Below, piece after piece: positions 25,994 through 35,791 of a stretch of 64,000 nucleotides of DNA; within the stretch, counting starts at the first letter, position 1, and each line of letters begins with the position of its first letter. The notes under the pieces are model-generated. The model saw only the letters and a list, made by a program, of their open reading frames with translations. It ran no database searches and was not told where the DNA came from. This DNA is from Alphaproteobacteria bacterium (GTDB taxonomy: Bacteria > Pseudomonadota > Alphaproteobacteria > JAEULC01), in the NCBI GenBank assembly GCA_023150455.1, contig JAKLKW010000019.1:1-64000 (forward strand), given 5' to 3'. The position numbers and the translations under genes are program-made.

Positions 25994-27022
25994 TCAGTTC
26001 GGCACGTCGAGATGGCCCTTGACGAAGCCGAGATCGACCACGCTCTTGGCGTCGAGCGCCTTGTCGACCAGGTTCTGCTGCTGGTACCAGCGCACCTGCT
26101 CGTAGAGATCGCGCACGAGCAGCCGGCCCTGCGGGTCGATATAGGGCAGGCTCTGCTTGATCACCTCGGGCTTTGCCTTGGTGTACTTCTCGATGATCGC
26201 GATCAACTCGTCGGACTTGGGTCCGAACACGCGCTTGCCCTCTGCGTCGCGGCGCTGGAACGCGGCGTCGTAGTCGGCGGCGGCGGCGACCCAGGCCTTG
26301 ACGAAGCGCTCCACGACCGGGCGGCGCTCGGCGATCATCTTGGGCGAGGTGAACACGGCGCCGAGCTGCCACGGCGTTTCCTGATGCACCCAGCCGATGA
26401 TCTTGGCCTCGCCCGCGGCCTGCATCGCGTTGGCGAACTGCGCCGGCGCGATCACGCTGTCGACCTGGCCGCTCTTGACCGCCGCGAGCATGGCCGGCAC
26501 CGAAGGCAAAGGCGTCAGGTTGACCTTGGCGAGGTCGAAGCCGCGCTTCTCCGCCAGGCGCCCGATCATGTAGTGGAAGGTGGAGCCCGTCTGCGTCAGG
26601 CCGAAGCTGTGGCCCGGGAACTGGTCGAGCGACTTGAAGCCGGCGTCATAGGCCTTGTTCGAGACGACATAGGCCGAGAAATCCCAGCCCTTCTCCTCGC
26701 GCGACTGCGCGCAGATGATCCTCAGCGTGCCCTTGGCCGCGAGGTTGAAGAAGCCGCCGGTCAGGCCCGTGAGGCCGAAATCGGCGTCGCCCGAGGTGAC
26801 GGCGACCGCGACCGGCTGGGCGGCGTTGAAGAACTTGATCTCGACCTCGAGCCCTTCGCGGGCGAAGTAGCCCTTGTCCTGCGCGATGAACAGCGGCGCC
26901 GAGGACACGAACGTCAGCGCCGAGACACTGACCTTGTCGGCGGCATCCGCCGCAGGAGCGCCGAACGCCGCCAGCGCGGCCAGCGCCGCGCAACCCTGCC
27001 AGAACCATCGCCGCGCGATCAT
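25994..27022 (-). CDS. ABC transporter substrate-binding protein, NMT1/SsuA-like
   Basis: The 342-residue periplasmic protein has a signal peptide (MIARRWFWQGCAALAALAAFGAPAADAA) and the NMT1/THI5-like pattern: SAPLFIAQDKGYFAREGLEVEI near the mature N-terminus, then GDADFGLTGLTGG, a TGSTFHY loop and KSGQVDSVIAPA. Candidate ligands are sulfonates, nitrate, aromatic acids or pyrimidine precursors; the sequence does not choose. It heads the three-gene importer operon. The 158-bp gap upstream is shared with the divergent flavoprotein gene. Confidence 0.88.
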   Translation of the reverse strand: MIARRWFWQGCAALAALAAFGAPAADAADKVSVSALTFVSSAPLFIAQDKGYFAREGLEVEIKFFNAAQPVAVAVTSGDADFGLTGLTGGFFNLAAKGTLRIICAQSREEKGWDFSAYVVSNKAYDAGFKSLDQFPGHSFGLTQTGSTFHYMIGRLAEKRGFDLAKVNLTPLPSVPAMLAAVKSGQVDSVIAPAQFANAMQAAGEAKIIGWVHQETPWQLGAVFTSPKMIAERRPVVERFVKAWVAAAADYDAAFQRRDAEGKRVFGPKSDELIAIIEKYTKAKPEVIKQSLPYIDPQGRLLVRDLYEQVRWYQQQNLVDKALDAKSVVDLGFVKGHLDVPN

Positions 27023-27180
27023 GACCGGTTTCCTCCCTGTCGTTCCTTGTTCGCCGCTTGTCGGCGAGACCCTATATCGGGCGGGGGCACCCGGCGTCAA
27101 ACGGAAGCGACCGTTTTGCACTGCGGGCGGCGCTATCGTATCTGTCGCGCAAACCTGCTCCCCGAGACAAGGATACTCCC

Positions 27181-27801
27181 ATGTACGTGCCCGGCCATTT
27201 CAAACAGGACGACCAGGCGGCGATGCATGCGCTGATGCAGGCGCATCCCTTCGCGCTGCTGGTCTCGGTCGTCGACGGCGCACCCTTCGCCACGCACGTG
27301 CCGGTCGTGCTCGATCCCGCGTGGGGGGCCAGGGGCACGCTGCGCATGCATGTCGCGCGCGCCAATCCGCATTGGCGCGGGCTGGAGACGGACCCCGCCT
27401 GCATGCTCGTGTTCCAGGGACCGAATGCCTATGTCTCGCCGGGCTGGTACGACAAGCATCCCGCGGTGCCGACCTGGAACTACGTCGCCGTGCACGCCCA
27501 TGGCCGCGCCCGCGCCATGGACGACGGCGCGTTGCGCCGGCTGCTGGACGACCTGTCGGCGATCCACGAGGCGAGCCAGCTCGAGCCCTGGACCTCGGCC
27601 AAGCTGACCGAGGAATGGTTCGCCAACATGCGCAAGGCCGTGGTCGGGCTGGAAGTCGAGATCGAGCGGCTGGAAGGCAAGTTCAAGCTGAGCCAGAACC
27701 GGCCGGAAGGCGACCGCCGCAACGTGATCCAGGCCCTCAGCCGCGGCAACGAAGGCGCGCGCGCGATCGCCGCGATGATGCGCGAACGCGAGGAGGCGTG
27801 A
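27181..27801 (+). CDS. FMN-binding PaiB-like protein
   Basis: The 206-residue protein follows the PaiB/FMN-binding negative regulator pattern: MYVPGHFKQDD at the start, HPFALLVSVVDGAPFATHVPVVLD (split-barrel strands), RMHVARANPHWRG, YVSPGWYDKHPAVPTWNYVAVHAHG and a C-terminal helix GLEVEIERLEGKFKLSQNRPEGDR. Despite the historical name, these proteins are flavin-binding split barrels with an unclear role. The ATG at 27181 is preceded by ACAAGGATACTCCC. It is convergent with phoB, 4 bp apart. Confidence 0.9.
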   Translation: MYVPGHFKQDDQAAMHALMQAHPFALLVSVVDGAPFATHVPVVLDPAWGARGTLRMHVARANPHWRGLETDPACMLVFQGPNAYVSPGWYDKHPAVPTWNYVAVHAHGRARAMDDGALRRLLDDLSAIHEASQLEPWTSAKLTEEWFANMRKAVVGLEVEIERLEGKFKLSQNRPEGDRRNVIQALSRGNEGARAIAAMMREREEA

Positions 27802-27805
27802 GGGC

Positions 27806-28498
27806 CTATTCCTCCGCCAGTGCGTAGCCGGCGGAGCGGACGGTGCGGATGGCGTCGGTGTCGTGGCCGTTGTTGACGGCCTGGCGCAGGCGGCGGATAT
27901 GCACGTCGACCGTGCGCTGCTCGACCTCGACGTCGCGGCCCCAGACGGCGTCGAGCAGCTGCTCGCGGCTGAAGACGCGGCCGGGGTGCTCCATGAAGTG
28001 GCGCAGCAGGCGGAACTCGGTCGGGCCCAGGTGCACGTCGCGCCCGGCGCGCCGCACGCGATGCGCCGCCAAGTCCATCTCCAGCTCGCCGTGGCGCAGC
28101 GTGGCGCCGCCGAGCGCCGGGCGCGAGCGGCGCAGCACGGCGCGCACGCGCGCCACCAGCTCGTGCGGCGAGAACGGCTTGGTGACGTAGTCGTCGGCGC
28201 CGGTGTTCAAACCCCGGATCTTGTCGGACTCCTCGCCACGTGCCGTGATCATGATGATCGGGATGTCGCGCGTCGAAGGTCCCCGGCGCAGCTGCCGGCA
28301 CAGATCGAGGCCGGACAGATGCGGCAGCATCCAGTCGAGCAGGATCAGGTCGGGCCTGGTCTCGCTGACCGAGACCAGCGCCTCCTCGCCGTCGCTGGCG
28401 GCCGCGACGCGGAAGCCTTCGCGCTCGAGGTTGTAACGCAGCATCTCGGTCAGCGCCGCCTCGTCCTCGACGATCAGGATCGATGGTTTCAGCGTCAT
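27806..28498 (-). CDS. phoB: Phosphate regulon response regulator PhoB
   Basis: The 230-residue OmpR/PhoB-family regulator has a receiver domain with phospho-acceptor Asp in LILLDWMLPHLSG (about residue 53) and Lys in VTKPFSPHEL. A winged-helix DNA-binding domain (about 130-228) includes LGPTEFRLLRHFMEHPGRVFSREQLLDAVWG and RTVDVHIRRLRQAV. Under phosphate limitation it is phosphorylated by PhoR and activates the pho genes. It overlaps phoU by 4 bp (ATGA), so it is translated with the operon end. Confidence 0.96.
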   Translation of the reverse strand: MTLKPSILIVEDEAALTEMLRYNLEREGFRVAAASDGEEALVSVSETRPDLILLDWMLPHLSGLDLCRQLRRGPSTRDIPIIMITARGEESDKIRGLNTGADDYVTKPFSPHELVARVRAVLRRSRPALGGATLRHGELEMDLAAHRVRRAGRDVHLGPTEFRLLRHFMEHPGRVFSREQLLDAVWGRDVEVEQRTVDVHIRRLRQAVNNGHDTDAIRTVRSAGYALAEE

Positions 28499-29244
28499 CT
28501 ATCCCCCCGTCCCTCCGGCGCGCCGCCCGAATCGGGCGGCGGCTCGACCACCTCGTAGCTGCTGGTATCACCCTTCGGCCGTGCGCTGGCCGGGCGCTGG
28601 CCGATCACGAGGAAATGCACGGTCTCGGCGATGTTTGTGGCGTGGTCGCCGATGCGCTCGATGTTCTTGGCGATGAACAGGAGATGCGCGCAGGGGCTGA
28701 TGCTGCGCGGATCCTCCATCATGTAGGTCAAGAGCTCGCGGAACAGGCTCGAGGTCAGATCGTCGAGGTCGTCGTCGCGCTGCCACACGGCGATCGCCTT
28801 TCGCGCGTCGTGCTCGACATAGGCGTCGATCACGTCCTTGATCGCCTGCTGCGCCAGGCGGCCCATGCGCGGCACCGCAGCGACCGGCCGGACCGGCGCC
28901 GACTGGTTCAGCGCGATCGCGCGCTTGGCGATGTTGGCGGCCAGGTCGCCGATGCGCTCGATGTCGCTGGCGATCTTGATGGCGGCAAGGATGTCGCGCA
29001 GGTCGCGCGCCACCGGTTGGCGCAGCGCCAGGAGGCGCACGGTCTGGCTCTGCACCACTTCCTCGAGCTGGTCGATCGCGCTGTCGTTGCGCACGACGCG
29101 GCCGGCCAGCTCGCTGTCGCGCTTGGCGACGGCCTGGATCGCCTGGTCGAGCTGGGATTCGGCCGACCCGCCCATCTCGACGATTGCGTTGGTCAGCCGC
29201 TTCAGCTCCTCGTCATAGGACCGGACGATGTGTTGCGCGGTCAT
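28495..29244 (-). CDS. phoU: Phosphate signalling protein PhoU
   Basis: The 249-residue all-helical protein consists of two three-helix PhoU repeats, with the metal-binding motifs E-x3-D/N: LAAIKIASDIERIGDLAANIAKRA (about residues 85-108) and LLFIAKNIERIGDHATNIAETV (about 190-211). PhoU represses PhoR kinase signalling through the PstSCAB transporter when phosphate is plentiful. It is encoded 28 bp after pstB and overlaps phoB by 4 bp. The final 30 residues are acidic and variable. Confidence 0.96.
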   Translation of the reverse strand: MTAQHIVRSYDEELKRLTNAIVEMGGSAESQLDQAIQAVAKRDSELAGRVVRNDSAIDQLEEVVQSQTVRLLALRQPVARDLRDILAAIKIASDIERIGDLAANIAKRAIALNQSAPVRPVAAVPRMGRLAQQAIKDVIDAYVEHDARKAIAVWQRDDDLDDLTSSLFRELLTYMMEDPRSISPCAHLLFIAKNIERIGDHATNIAETVHFLVIGQRPASARPKGDTSSYEVVEPPPDSGGAPEGRGDR

Positions 29245-29272
29245 CGCTGCTCTCCGTTGCCTCCGTCCGGTC

Positions 29273-30091
29273 TCAGCCGAACCGCCCGGTCACGTATTCC
29301 TGGGTCTTCTCGAGCTTCGGCGTCGTGAAGACGGTCTCGGTCTCGCCGTACTCGATCAGCTTGCCCAGGTACATGAAGGCGGTGTTGTCGGACACGCGCG
29401 CGGCCTGCTGCATGTTGTGCGTGACGATCACGATCGTGTAGTGCCCGGCCAGCTCCTCGATCAGCTCCTCGATCTTCGAGGTGGCGACGGGGTCCAGGGC
29501 CGAGCACGGCTCGTCCATCAGCAGCACCTCGGGATCGCCGGCGATGGCGCGTGCGATGCACAGCCGCTGCTGCTGCCCGCCGGAGAGGCCGAGCGCGCTT
29601 TCGTGCAGCCGGTCCTTGACCTCCTCCCACAGGGCCGAGCCGCGCAATGCGCGTTCGGCCGTCTCGGCCAGCATGCGGCGGTCGTTGATGCCGTCGACGC
29701 GGAGCGGATAGATCACGTTCTCGTAGATCGACATCGGGAACGGGTTGGGCTTCTGGAAGACCATGCCCATGCGCTTCCTGAGCGCGATCACGTCGCAGTC
29801 GGGCGCGTAGATGTCGGCGCCGCCGAAGGCGATCCGGCCGCCGATGCGCAGGCCGTCGATCAGGTCGTTCATGCGGTTGAGCGAGCGCAGCAGGGTGGAC
29901 TTGCCGCAGCCCGACGGGCCGATCAGCGCGGTGACGAGGCCCTTTTCGACCGCCATGGTGACGTCGAACAGCGCCTGCTTGGCGCCGTACCACAGGCAGA
30001 ATTCCTCGACCGCCAGGGCCTGGCCGGCCCCGCCGGGCTTGACGTGGTAGACTGTGCCTTGTTCCTCGACGGCCTTGAGCACCGCGACCAT
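29273..30091 (-). CDS. pstB: Phosphate ABC transporter ATPase PstB
   Basis: The 272-residue ATPase has Walker [10 protein letters not shown] (about residues 57-65), [22 protein letters not shown] typical of PstB, the signature [14 protein letters not shown], Walker [14 protein letters not shown] and [13 protein letters not shown]. It energises phosphate import. I chose the ATG at 30091 ([11 protein letters not shown]), 17 bp after pstA; the frame is open farther upstream, but that is read-through of pstA. Confidence 0.96.
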   Translation of the reverse strand: MVAVLKAVEEQGTVYHVKPGGAGQALAVEEFCLWYGAKQALFDVTMAVEKGLVTALIGPSGCGKSTLLRSLNRMNDLIDGLRIGGRIAFGGADIYAPDCDVIALRKRMGMVFQKPNPFPMSIYENVIYPLRVDGINDRRMLAETAERALRGSALWEEVKDRLHESALGLSGGQQQRLCIARAIAGDPEVLLMDEPCSALDPVATSKIEELIEELAGHYTIVIVTHNMQQAARVSDNTAFMYLGKLIEYGETETVFTTPKLEKTQEYVTGRFG

Positions 30092-30108
30092 GGATTCTTC
30101 TCCTGCCG

Positions 30109-31851
30109 CTAGAACTGGCTGCCGGCGAACCGCCGCTTCAGCCGGTTGCGGATCATGATCGCACCGATGTTCATGACGAAAATCAGCGCGACGAGCAACA
30201 ACGTGGTGACGAAGACCATCGGCTTGCCGGCCTCGGAATTGCGCGACTGGAACCCCACGTCGTAGATGTGGAACCCCAGATGCATGAAGCTGCGCTCGAG
30301 GTGCAGGAACGGGAAATACCCGTCGATCGGCAGCTCGGGCGCCAGCTTCACCACGCCGACCAGCATCAGGGGCGCCACCTCGCCGGCGCCGCGCGCCATG
30401 GCGAGGATGATGCCCGTGAGGATGCCCGGCATGGCGCGCGGCAGGACGATGCGGCGGATGGTCTGCCACTTCGACGCGCCGCAGGCGAGCGAGCCCTCGC
30501 GCATGGAGCGCGGCACGGCCGCCAGCGCCTCCTCGGTCGCAACGATCACCACCGGCACGGTCAGCAGCGCCAGGGTCAGCGACGACCACAAGAGACCGCC
30601 GGTGCCGAAGGTCGGCGAAGGCAGGCGCTCGGGGTAGAACAGCTGGTCGATGGTGCCGCCCAGGAAATAGGCGAAGAAGCCGAGGCCGAACACGCCGTAG
30701 ACGATCGAGGGCACGCCGGCGAGGTTGTTGACCGAGATGCGCACGACCGCAACCATGCGGCCCTGGCGTGCGTACTCGCGCAGGTAGAGCGCGGTGACGA
30801 CGCCGAACGGCGCCACCGCGATCACCAGCAGGATGGTCAGCGCCGCCGTACCGAAGATGGCCGGCATGACGCCACCTTCGGTGTTGGCCTCGCGCGGCTC
30901 CTCCGACACGAACTCCCACCAGCGCGACAGATAGACGACGAGCATGTCGCTCCAACCCATCGCGTTGGGCGCGTAGTAGCGCACGATGGCGGAGAGCGGA
31001 ATCTGCTTCTCCTTGCCGGCGATGTCGGCCAGCACGACGCTGTCCCGGGCGTCGCGGTCCTTGAGTGCCTTGGCCTCGGCCGCGAGCGCCTCGTAGCGCT
31101 GGCCAAGGTCCGTCTGGCGCCGGTCGAGCCGGGCCTTGGCTTCGGCATAGGCCGCGCTCGCCTCGCCCTGGTCGATCGCGACCCGCCGCAGACGGAGGCG
31201 TTCCTGCTCGAGCGCATGATTGACCGCGCCGATGTCGCCGCGCTCGATCTCGCGGATCCGCTGCCAGCGCGCGCGCGCCTCGCCGTGCAGCCGCGCCAGC
31301 TCGCCCGGGCCGAGCAGGTCGGGTGCCTGTTGCCGGCCGTCGGCGGTCAGCGACTTGACGGTGCCGATGAAGGGACCCCATTCCAGCCGCTCGAACAGCA
31401 TCATGCCGGGCGGTTGCTCGACGGACCGCGCCTCGAACGAGGTCACCCAGAGGAAATCGTCGCCGTAAAGGTCATAGTTCGCCACCCGGTAGAGCGTGCG
31501 CGGCGCGAAGCCGTCGCTCCTCGCGATCGCCGCGCGCTGGTCCGGCACCAGCTTCGCCAGCACCTCGGGACCGGGCCGAAACAGCTCGCTGCGGATCGGT
31601 TCGCCGGCGATCTTCCTGCCGTCGGCCAGGGTGACGACCGCGATCGGCTTGGGCCAGAAGGTGACCACTCCATTCCAGGCGACCAGCAGCAGGAAGCCCG
31701 CGATCATCAGGCAGCCGAACGCCAGCGCACCGCCGAGCGCCCACAGATAGGGCTCGCCGAGCGACTGGATGTCGACCGCGCGGGCGCGGCTCGCCTCGCG
31801 CGCGCCCGCAACCTCCAGCTTCAGCCTTTCCACGGCTACCGGCGCTACCAT
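30109..31851 (-). CDS. pstA: Phosphate ABC transporter permease PstA, long type
   Basis: The 580-residue protein is about twice the length of E. coli PstA. The C-terminal 270 residues are the normal permease, with [49 protein letters not shown] (EAA loop) and [14 protein letters not shown]. The N-terminal part has one helix (about residues 35-60), a periplasmic region of about 250 residues and an Ala/Arg/Glu-rich coiled coil (about 190-265). Extended PstA and PstC pairs occur in several proteobacteria, and the extension has no assigned role. It starts 16 bp after pstC. Confidence 0.94.
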   Translation of the reverse strand: MVAPVAVERLKLEVAGAREASRARAVDIQSLGEPYLWALGGALAFGCLMIAGFLLLVAWNGVVTFWPKPIAVVTLADGRKIAGEPIRSELFRPGPEVLAKLVPDQRAAIARSDGFAPRTLYRVANYDLYGDDFLWVTSFEARSVEQPPGMMLFERLEWGPFIGTVKSLTADGRQQAPDLLGPGELARLHGEARARWQRIREIERGDIGAVNHALEQERLRLRRVAIDQGEASAAYAEAKARLDRRQTDLGQRYEALAAEAKALKDRDARDSVVLADIAGKEKQIPLSAIVRYYAPNAMGWSDMLVVYLSRWWEFVSEEPREANTEGGVMPAIFGTAALTILLVIAVAPFGVVTALYLREYARQGRMVAVVRISVNNLAGVPSIVYGVFGLGFFAYFLGGTIDQLFYPERLPSPTFGTGGLLWSSLTLALLTVPVVIVATEEALAAVPRSMREGSLACGASKWQTIRRIVLPRAMPGILTGIILAMARGAGEVAPLMLVGVVKLAPELPIDGYFPFLHLERSFMHLGFHIYDVGFQSRNSEAGKPMVFVTTLLLVALIFVMNIGAIMIRNRLKRRFAGSQF

Positions 31852-31867
31852 GTTTGCCTGCCCCCGG

Positions 31868-34492
31868 CTAGAGCTGCGCGGAGCGCTTGCGGAACCGCAG
31901 CCGCACGATCTCCGCCAGCGTGTTGATGACGAAGGTCATGCCGAACAGAACCAGGGCCGCGAGGAACAGCATGCGGTAGAGCGTGCCGTCCTTGACCGCC
32001 TCGGGCAGCTCGACCGCGATATTTGCCGACAGCGCGCGCAGACCGCTGAAGATGTTCCATTCCAGCACCGGCGTGTTGCCCGCGGCCATCACCACGATCA
32101 TGGTCTCGCCGACGGCGCGGCCCATCCCGATCATGACGGCGGCGAACACGCCGCTGGCCGCCGTCGGCAGGATCACGCGCGTGGCGGTCTGCCAGGGCGT
32201 GGCGCCGCAGGCGAGGCTGGCGCCGCGCAGATGCTCGGGCACCGCATTCAGCGCGTCCTCGGCGATGGTGTAGATCAGCGGGATCACGGCAAAGGCCATG
32301 GCGAAGCCGACCACCAGCGTGTTGCGCTGGACATAGGTGTCGACCAGCGCGCCGCGCGGATCGCCGCCCAGCGCGTCGACCAGCGCAGCCGCCGCGTAGG
32401 CGAGGAGGGCCGAGGTAGCCAGCACGGCTACCCAGCGCGTCATGTCGACCAGGCCGGCCTGCACCCGCGGCATCGAGCGCAATCGCTGCGCGTGGCGCGG
32501 GTCGAGATAGCGGTCGAACAGGTGAAGCGCCGCGAAGAAGGCGAGCGGCCATAGCAGCAGGAACAGGAACGGCGCGCCCGAGCCGCTGCGGGCGTTGACC
32601 CAGGCCTTGAAGTCGCCTCCGAACAGCGCTTTCTCGAAGGCGCCGCCGGCGTAGTAGCAGGAGACGAAGGATCCGGCCAAGGCGAGGAAGATCAACGCGA
32701 ACTTCGGCAGGTTGCCGTAGCGGATCGATACCGGCGTCGGCAACATCTGCCACAGATGCGCGCCGACGAAGAGGCCGAGCGGAACGGCGACGAAGGCCAG
32801 CAGCACGGCGGCGATCCAGGTCTCGACGACCGGGGCCAGGATCAGGGCGGCGATGAAGCCGAGCACGACGGAGGGCAGCGACGCCATCATCTCCATGGTC
32901 GGCTTGACCACGCCGCGCACGGCCGGATGCACGAACTCGGAGGTATAGATGGCGGCGCCCAGCGCGACCGGCACCGCGAACAGCAGCGAGTAGAACGCCG
33001 CCTTGATCGTGCCGAAGATCAGCGGGACCAGCGACAGCTTGGGCTCGAAGCTGTCGGTGCCGGACGAGGACTGCCACGTGTAGCTGGGCTCGGGATAGCC
33101 CTCATACCAGATCTTGCCGAAGATCGCCTTGACCGTCGTCTCGGGATGCGGCGCGTGGACGCCCCAGGCGTGCACGCGCGTTCCTTCCTCCATCGCGACG
33201 ATGCCGTCGTCGCGCGGCGCAAGGGCGAGCGCGCTGTAGCGGACCGCGGCGCTCGCCGGCCTCACCTTGACGACGGTCTGCTCGCTGGTGCCGTGGCGCA
33301 GGAAGACGTTGCCGGTGGCATCGGCGGTCGCGAACAGCTTGCTGCGCTGGCTGGGCGCGATGGCGACGACGGGCGCGGTGTGGCGTTCCAGCTCGTGCGC
33401 CCGCACCAGCGTCGCGCCGTCGGCCGAGCGGGCTCCGTGGCGCGGCAACTTGAAGTAGATGTCGACCCGCCCGTCCGACCCGCCGAGCACGAGCGACTGG
33501 TCGCCGATCAGGAATCCCAGCGCGGTCAGCTCGCCCTCGCCGGCCACCAGGTCGACGCTCTCGGCCAGGACGGGCTTGCGGAAGTCGCGCGTGTCGTAGC
33601 GCGCGACCATGCCGCCACGGTCGGCAATGTAGACTTGGTCGGCCGCCTCGGTGGTCAACAGCGTGGCGACGCGGAAACCCGCCGGCAGCGGCGGCAGCTC
33701 GACGCTGTCCACCGTCGTGCGCGGCTGGCCGGTCATCAGGTTGATCTTGGTTTCGCCCAAGGTCAGCCGGGCGATTCCTTTTGCGTCGACCGTCGCGATC
33801 GTCTTGGTCGGCCGCTCCACCGTTCCCGCGATGTGGTAGTCGGCGGCGACGATCGGCGTCCCGGGATCGGCCACCTTCTCCGCCGGCTCCAGGCGCGCTT
33901 CGACGCTCAGGCGGCGGACCTGTCCGCCCGGGATGGAGGCGTAGATCGCCTCGCCGTCGGTGCGGTCCGGAGAGCCCGGCAGCTCGCTGGCGCCCGCCGG
34001 GATCGACCCGCCGGGCAGAACCTGAACCGCGATTTTCAGCTGTGCGAACCGGATGGACCCGTCGTCGAGGCCGAAGACGATGTTGTCGCCCGCGCGCGTG
34101 CTGGCGAATGCGGTCGCCCGGCGCCCTTCCAGGTCGAAATTCGCGACGCGGAGCGGCGTGCCGGTATCGACATGGATCGCCTGCACCTCGCCGCGGTCGG
34201 TGACGGCGACGGAGAGCGTCTTGTACTCGTCGACGCGGTCGACCAGCACGCGGCCCTGCGTCGCTGGGCGCTCCACGGTGCGCACGGCGGTTACGGAGCC
34301 GCCGGCGAACAGCGGCACCGTCACTTCGGCGAGAAAGGCCATGATGCCGAACACGGCCACGATCACGCCGATCCCGCCGATGCGGATGCCCCAGTCGGCG
34401 ACCATGTCGGCGACGACGACGGACCGGCGCGTCTGGAAGCTGCGCTTGCGCGCCGGGGCGGCTGGGGACGGCGGGGCGGCGGTCGTTGTCAT
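31868..34492 (-). CDS. pstC: Phosphate ABC transporter permease PstC, with large periplasmic domain
   Basis: The 874-residue protein has an N-terminal helix (about residues 35-60), then about 430 periplasmic residues, then the permease domain (about 490-874) with MEMMASLPSVVLGFIAAL, EDALNAVPEHLRGASLACGATPWQTATRVILP and GRAVGETMIVVMAAG. The periplasmic part contains repeated units such as LVLGGSDGRVDIYF, APVVAIAPSQRSKLFATADATGNVFLR and YSALALAPRDDGIVAMEEG, which read as a WD40/beta-propeller-like fold. E. coli PstC has about 320 residues, so this is the long form; phosphate or accessory binding by the propeller is only a guess. Confidence 0.93.
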   Translation of the reverse strand: MTTTAAPPSPAAPARKRSFQTRRSVVVADMVADWGIRIGGIGVIVAVFGIMAFLAEVTVPLFAGGSVTAVRTVERPATQGRVLVDRVDEYKTLSVAVTDRGEVQAIHVDTGTPLRVANFDLEGRRATAFASTRAGDNIVFGLDDGSIRFAQLKIAVQVLPGGSIPAGASELPGSPDRTDGEAIYASIPGGQVRRLSVEARLEPAEKVADPGTPIVAADYHIAGTVERPTKTIATVDAKGIARLTLGETKINLMTGQPRTTVDSVELPPLPAGFRVATLLTTEAADQVYIADRGGMVARYDTRDFRKPVLAESVDLVAGEGELTALGFLIGDQSLVLGGSDGRVDIYFKLPRHGARSADGATLVRAHELERHTAPVVAIAPSQRSKLFATADATGNVFLRHGTSEQTVVKVRPASAAVRYSALALAPRDDGIVAMEEGTRVHAWGVHAPHPETTVKAIFGKIWYEGYPEPSYTWQSSSGTDSFEPKLSLVPLIFGTIKAAFYSLLFAVPVALGAAIYTSEFVHPAVRGVVKPTMEMMASLPSVVLGFIAALILAPVVETWIAAVLLAFVAVPLGLFVGAHLWQMLPTPVSIRYGNLPKFALIFLALAGSFVSCYYAGGAFEKALFGGDFKAWVNARSGSGAPFLFLLLWPLAFFAALHLFDRYLDPRHAQRLRSMPRVQAGLVDMTRWVAVLATSALLAYAAAALVDALGGDPRGALVDTYVQRNTLVVGFAMAFAVIPLIYTIAEDALNAVPEHLRGASLACGATPWQTATRVILPTAASGVFAAVMIGMGRAVGETMIVVMAAGNTPVLEWNIFSGLRALSANIAVELPEAVKDGTLYRMLFLAALVLFGMTFVINTLAEIVRLRFRKRSAQL

Positions 34493-34525
34493 GTCATGCC
34501 GGAAGCGACGGACACGGAAAGAAGC

Positions 34526-34567
34526 GGGCGCCCGACCTGCACCGCGATGCGGCCGATACGGGCGCCC
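34526..34567 (-). repeat. Potential hairpin between pstS and pstC
   Basis: GGGCGCCC occurs at 34526-34533 and again at 34560-34567; each is self-complementary, so they can form an 8-bp stem around 26 bases. The 92-bp gap between pstS and pstC is where other pst operons carry an intercistronic hairpin that keeps pstS message in excess. A regulatory role here is inference; no U-tract follows. Confidence 0.4.
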
Positions 34568-34584
34568 TAGTCAGAGGGGTCAGC

Positions 34585-35562
34585 CTAATTGACCAGCTTC
34601 TTGGCCTTCAGGTCCTGCTCGGCGATGGTGCTCGGCACCGGGAAATAGCCGTCCTTGACCACGGCCTGCTGGCCCTGCTTCGAATAGATGAACTTCACGA
34701 ATTCGCCCCGCACCGGGTCGAGCTTCTCGTTCGGGTTCACGTTGACATAGATGTAGAGGAAGCGCGCCAGCGGGTAGTCGCCCGAATAGGCGTTCTCGGC
34801 GTTGCCGTCGAAGCACTTGCCGCCCGGCTTGGCGGCCAGCGGCACGGTGCGCACGTCGGCGGTCTTGTAGCCGATGCCGGAATAGCCGATCGCGAACTTG
34901 TCGGATGCGACGCCCTGGACGACGGTCGACGACCCGGGCTGCTCCTTGACGCTGTCCTTGTAGTCGCCGTTGAAGAGCGCGACTTCCTTGAAGTAGCCGT
35001 AGGTGCCCGAGGCCGAGTTGCGGCCGTAGAGCGAAATCGGCTTCGACGCCCATTCGCCGGTCAAGCCCACATCGCCCCAGGTGGCGGCATCCTTGCCGGC
35101 CCCGCCTTTGCGCGTCTTCGAGAAGATCGCGTCGACCTGCTGGAGCGTCAGGCACTGGATCGGGTTGTCCTTGTGCACGAACACGGCGAGCGCGTCGACG
35201 GCGCTGCGGATGGCCGACGGCTTGTAGCCGAACTTCTTCTCGAAGGCGTCGATCTCGGCGCCCTTCATCGGGCGCGACATCGGGCCGAACTGCGACGTGC
35301 CGGCGACCAGCGCGGGCGGCGCGGTCGAGGAGCCCTTGCCCTCGATCTCGATCTTGACGTTGGGGTACATGGACTTGAAGCCCTCGGCCCACAGCGTCAT
35401 CAGGTTGTTGAGCGTGTCCGAGCCGATCGACTTCAAGCTGCCCGACACGCCGCTCACCGGCTTGTAGTCCGACAGCTTTGGGTCGATCTGCTGGGCGTTC
35501 GCGGCAAGGGCCGTGCCCATGGTCAGGGCGGCCGCCGCCATCAAGCCTGTGGTCCAGCGCAT
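34585..35562 (-). CDS. pstS: Phosphate ABC transporter substrate-binding protein PstS
   Basis: The 325-residue periplasmic protein starts [25 protein letters not shown] (signal peptide, cleavage near 23). Phosphate-binding segments typical of PstS follow: [62 protein letters not shown], and the [10 protein letters not shown] strand. It is of the SphX/PstS-like subgroup with the early GSDT motif. I took the ATG at 35562 because the signal peptide begins there; longer in-frame codons are noncoding in character. It is first in pstSCAB-phoU-phoB, 229 bp after phoR. Confidence 0.95.
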   Translation of the reverse strand: MRWTTGLMAAAALTMGTALAANAQQIDPKLSDYKPVSGVSGSLKSIGSDTLNNLMTLWAEGFKSMYPNVKIEIEGKGSSTAPPALVAGTSQFGPMSRPMKGAEIDAFEKKFGYKPSAIRSAVDALAVFVHKDNPIQCLTLQQVDAIFSKTRKGGAGKDAATWGDVGLTGEWASKPISLYGRNSASGTYGYFKEVALFNGDYKDSVKEQPGSSTVVQGVASDKFAIGYSGIGYKTADVRTVPLAAKPGGKCFDGNAENAYSGDYPLARFLYIYVNVNPNEKLDPVRGEFVKFIYSKQGQQAVVKDGYFPVPSTIAEQDLKAKKLVN

Positions 35563-35682
35563 TCCGTTGCTCCTCGCGTTCAGTGTGGCGGTGATCTTGT
35601 TGTCTTGCGGGCGGACCTTAGGGCGGCGCGGCAACGCTATTGCTACAGTTGCGTTGCGGATCCGTGACATCATCAAGTCTTT

Positions 35683-35702
35683 GGAAAAGCTGGCACTTTT
35701 CC
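35683..35702. promoter_or_regulatory. Perfect dyad in the pstS promoter region
   Basis: GGAAAAG (35683-35689) and CTTTTCC (35696-35702) form a perfect 7-bp inverted repeat around CTGGCA, about 120 bp upstream of the pstS start and 90 bp after phoR. It does not look like a Pho box and no T-run follows on the minus strand, so an operator is slightly more likely than a phoR terminator. Confidence 0.4.
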
Positions 35703-35758
35703 ATATCCGCCGCACGTGCGCCAAGAAAAAGACATACCATCGCACGGTGGCGGAAGCG

Positions 35759-35772
35759 TTGATCTGGATCAG
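35759..35772. promoter_or_regulatory. FNR-like box near the end of phoR, upstream of pstS
   Basis: TTGATCTGGATCAG matches nine of the ten fixed positions of the FNR/FixK consensus (last base G instead of A). It is palindromic, so both directions are possible. It lies about 200 bp upstream of the pstS ATG, just beyond the phoR stop. Given the Fnr encoded in this window, oxygen control of pst transcription is conceivable but unproven. Confidence 0.4.
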
Positions 35773-35791
35773 GCGGACGAAGGGGCGCCGG

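Noticed and set aside
35640-35690. A Pho box upstream of pstS
   Set aside because: Only one half-site-like string (ATGTCAC on the minus strand) was found, and the 11-bp earlier half matches 3 of 7, which is too weak to call.
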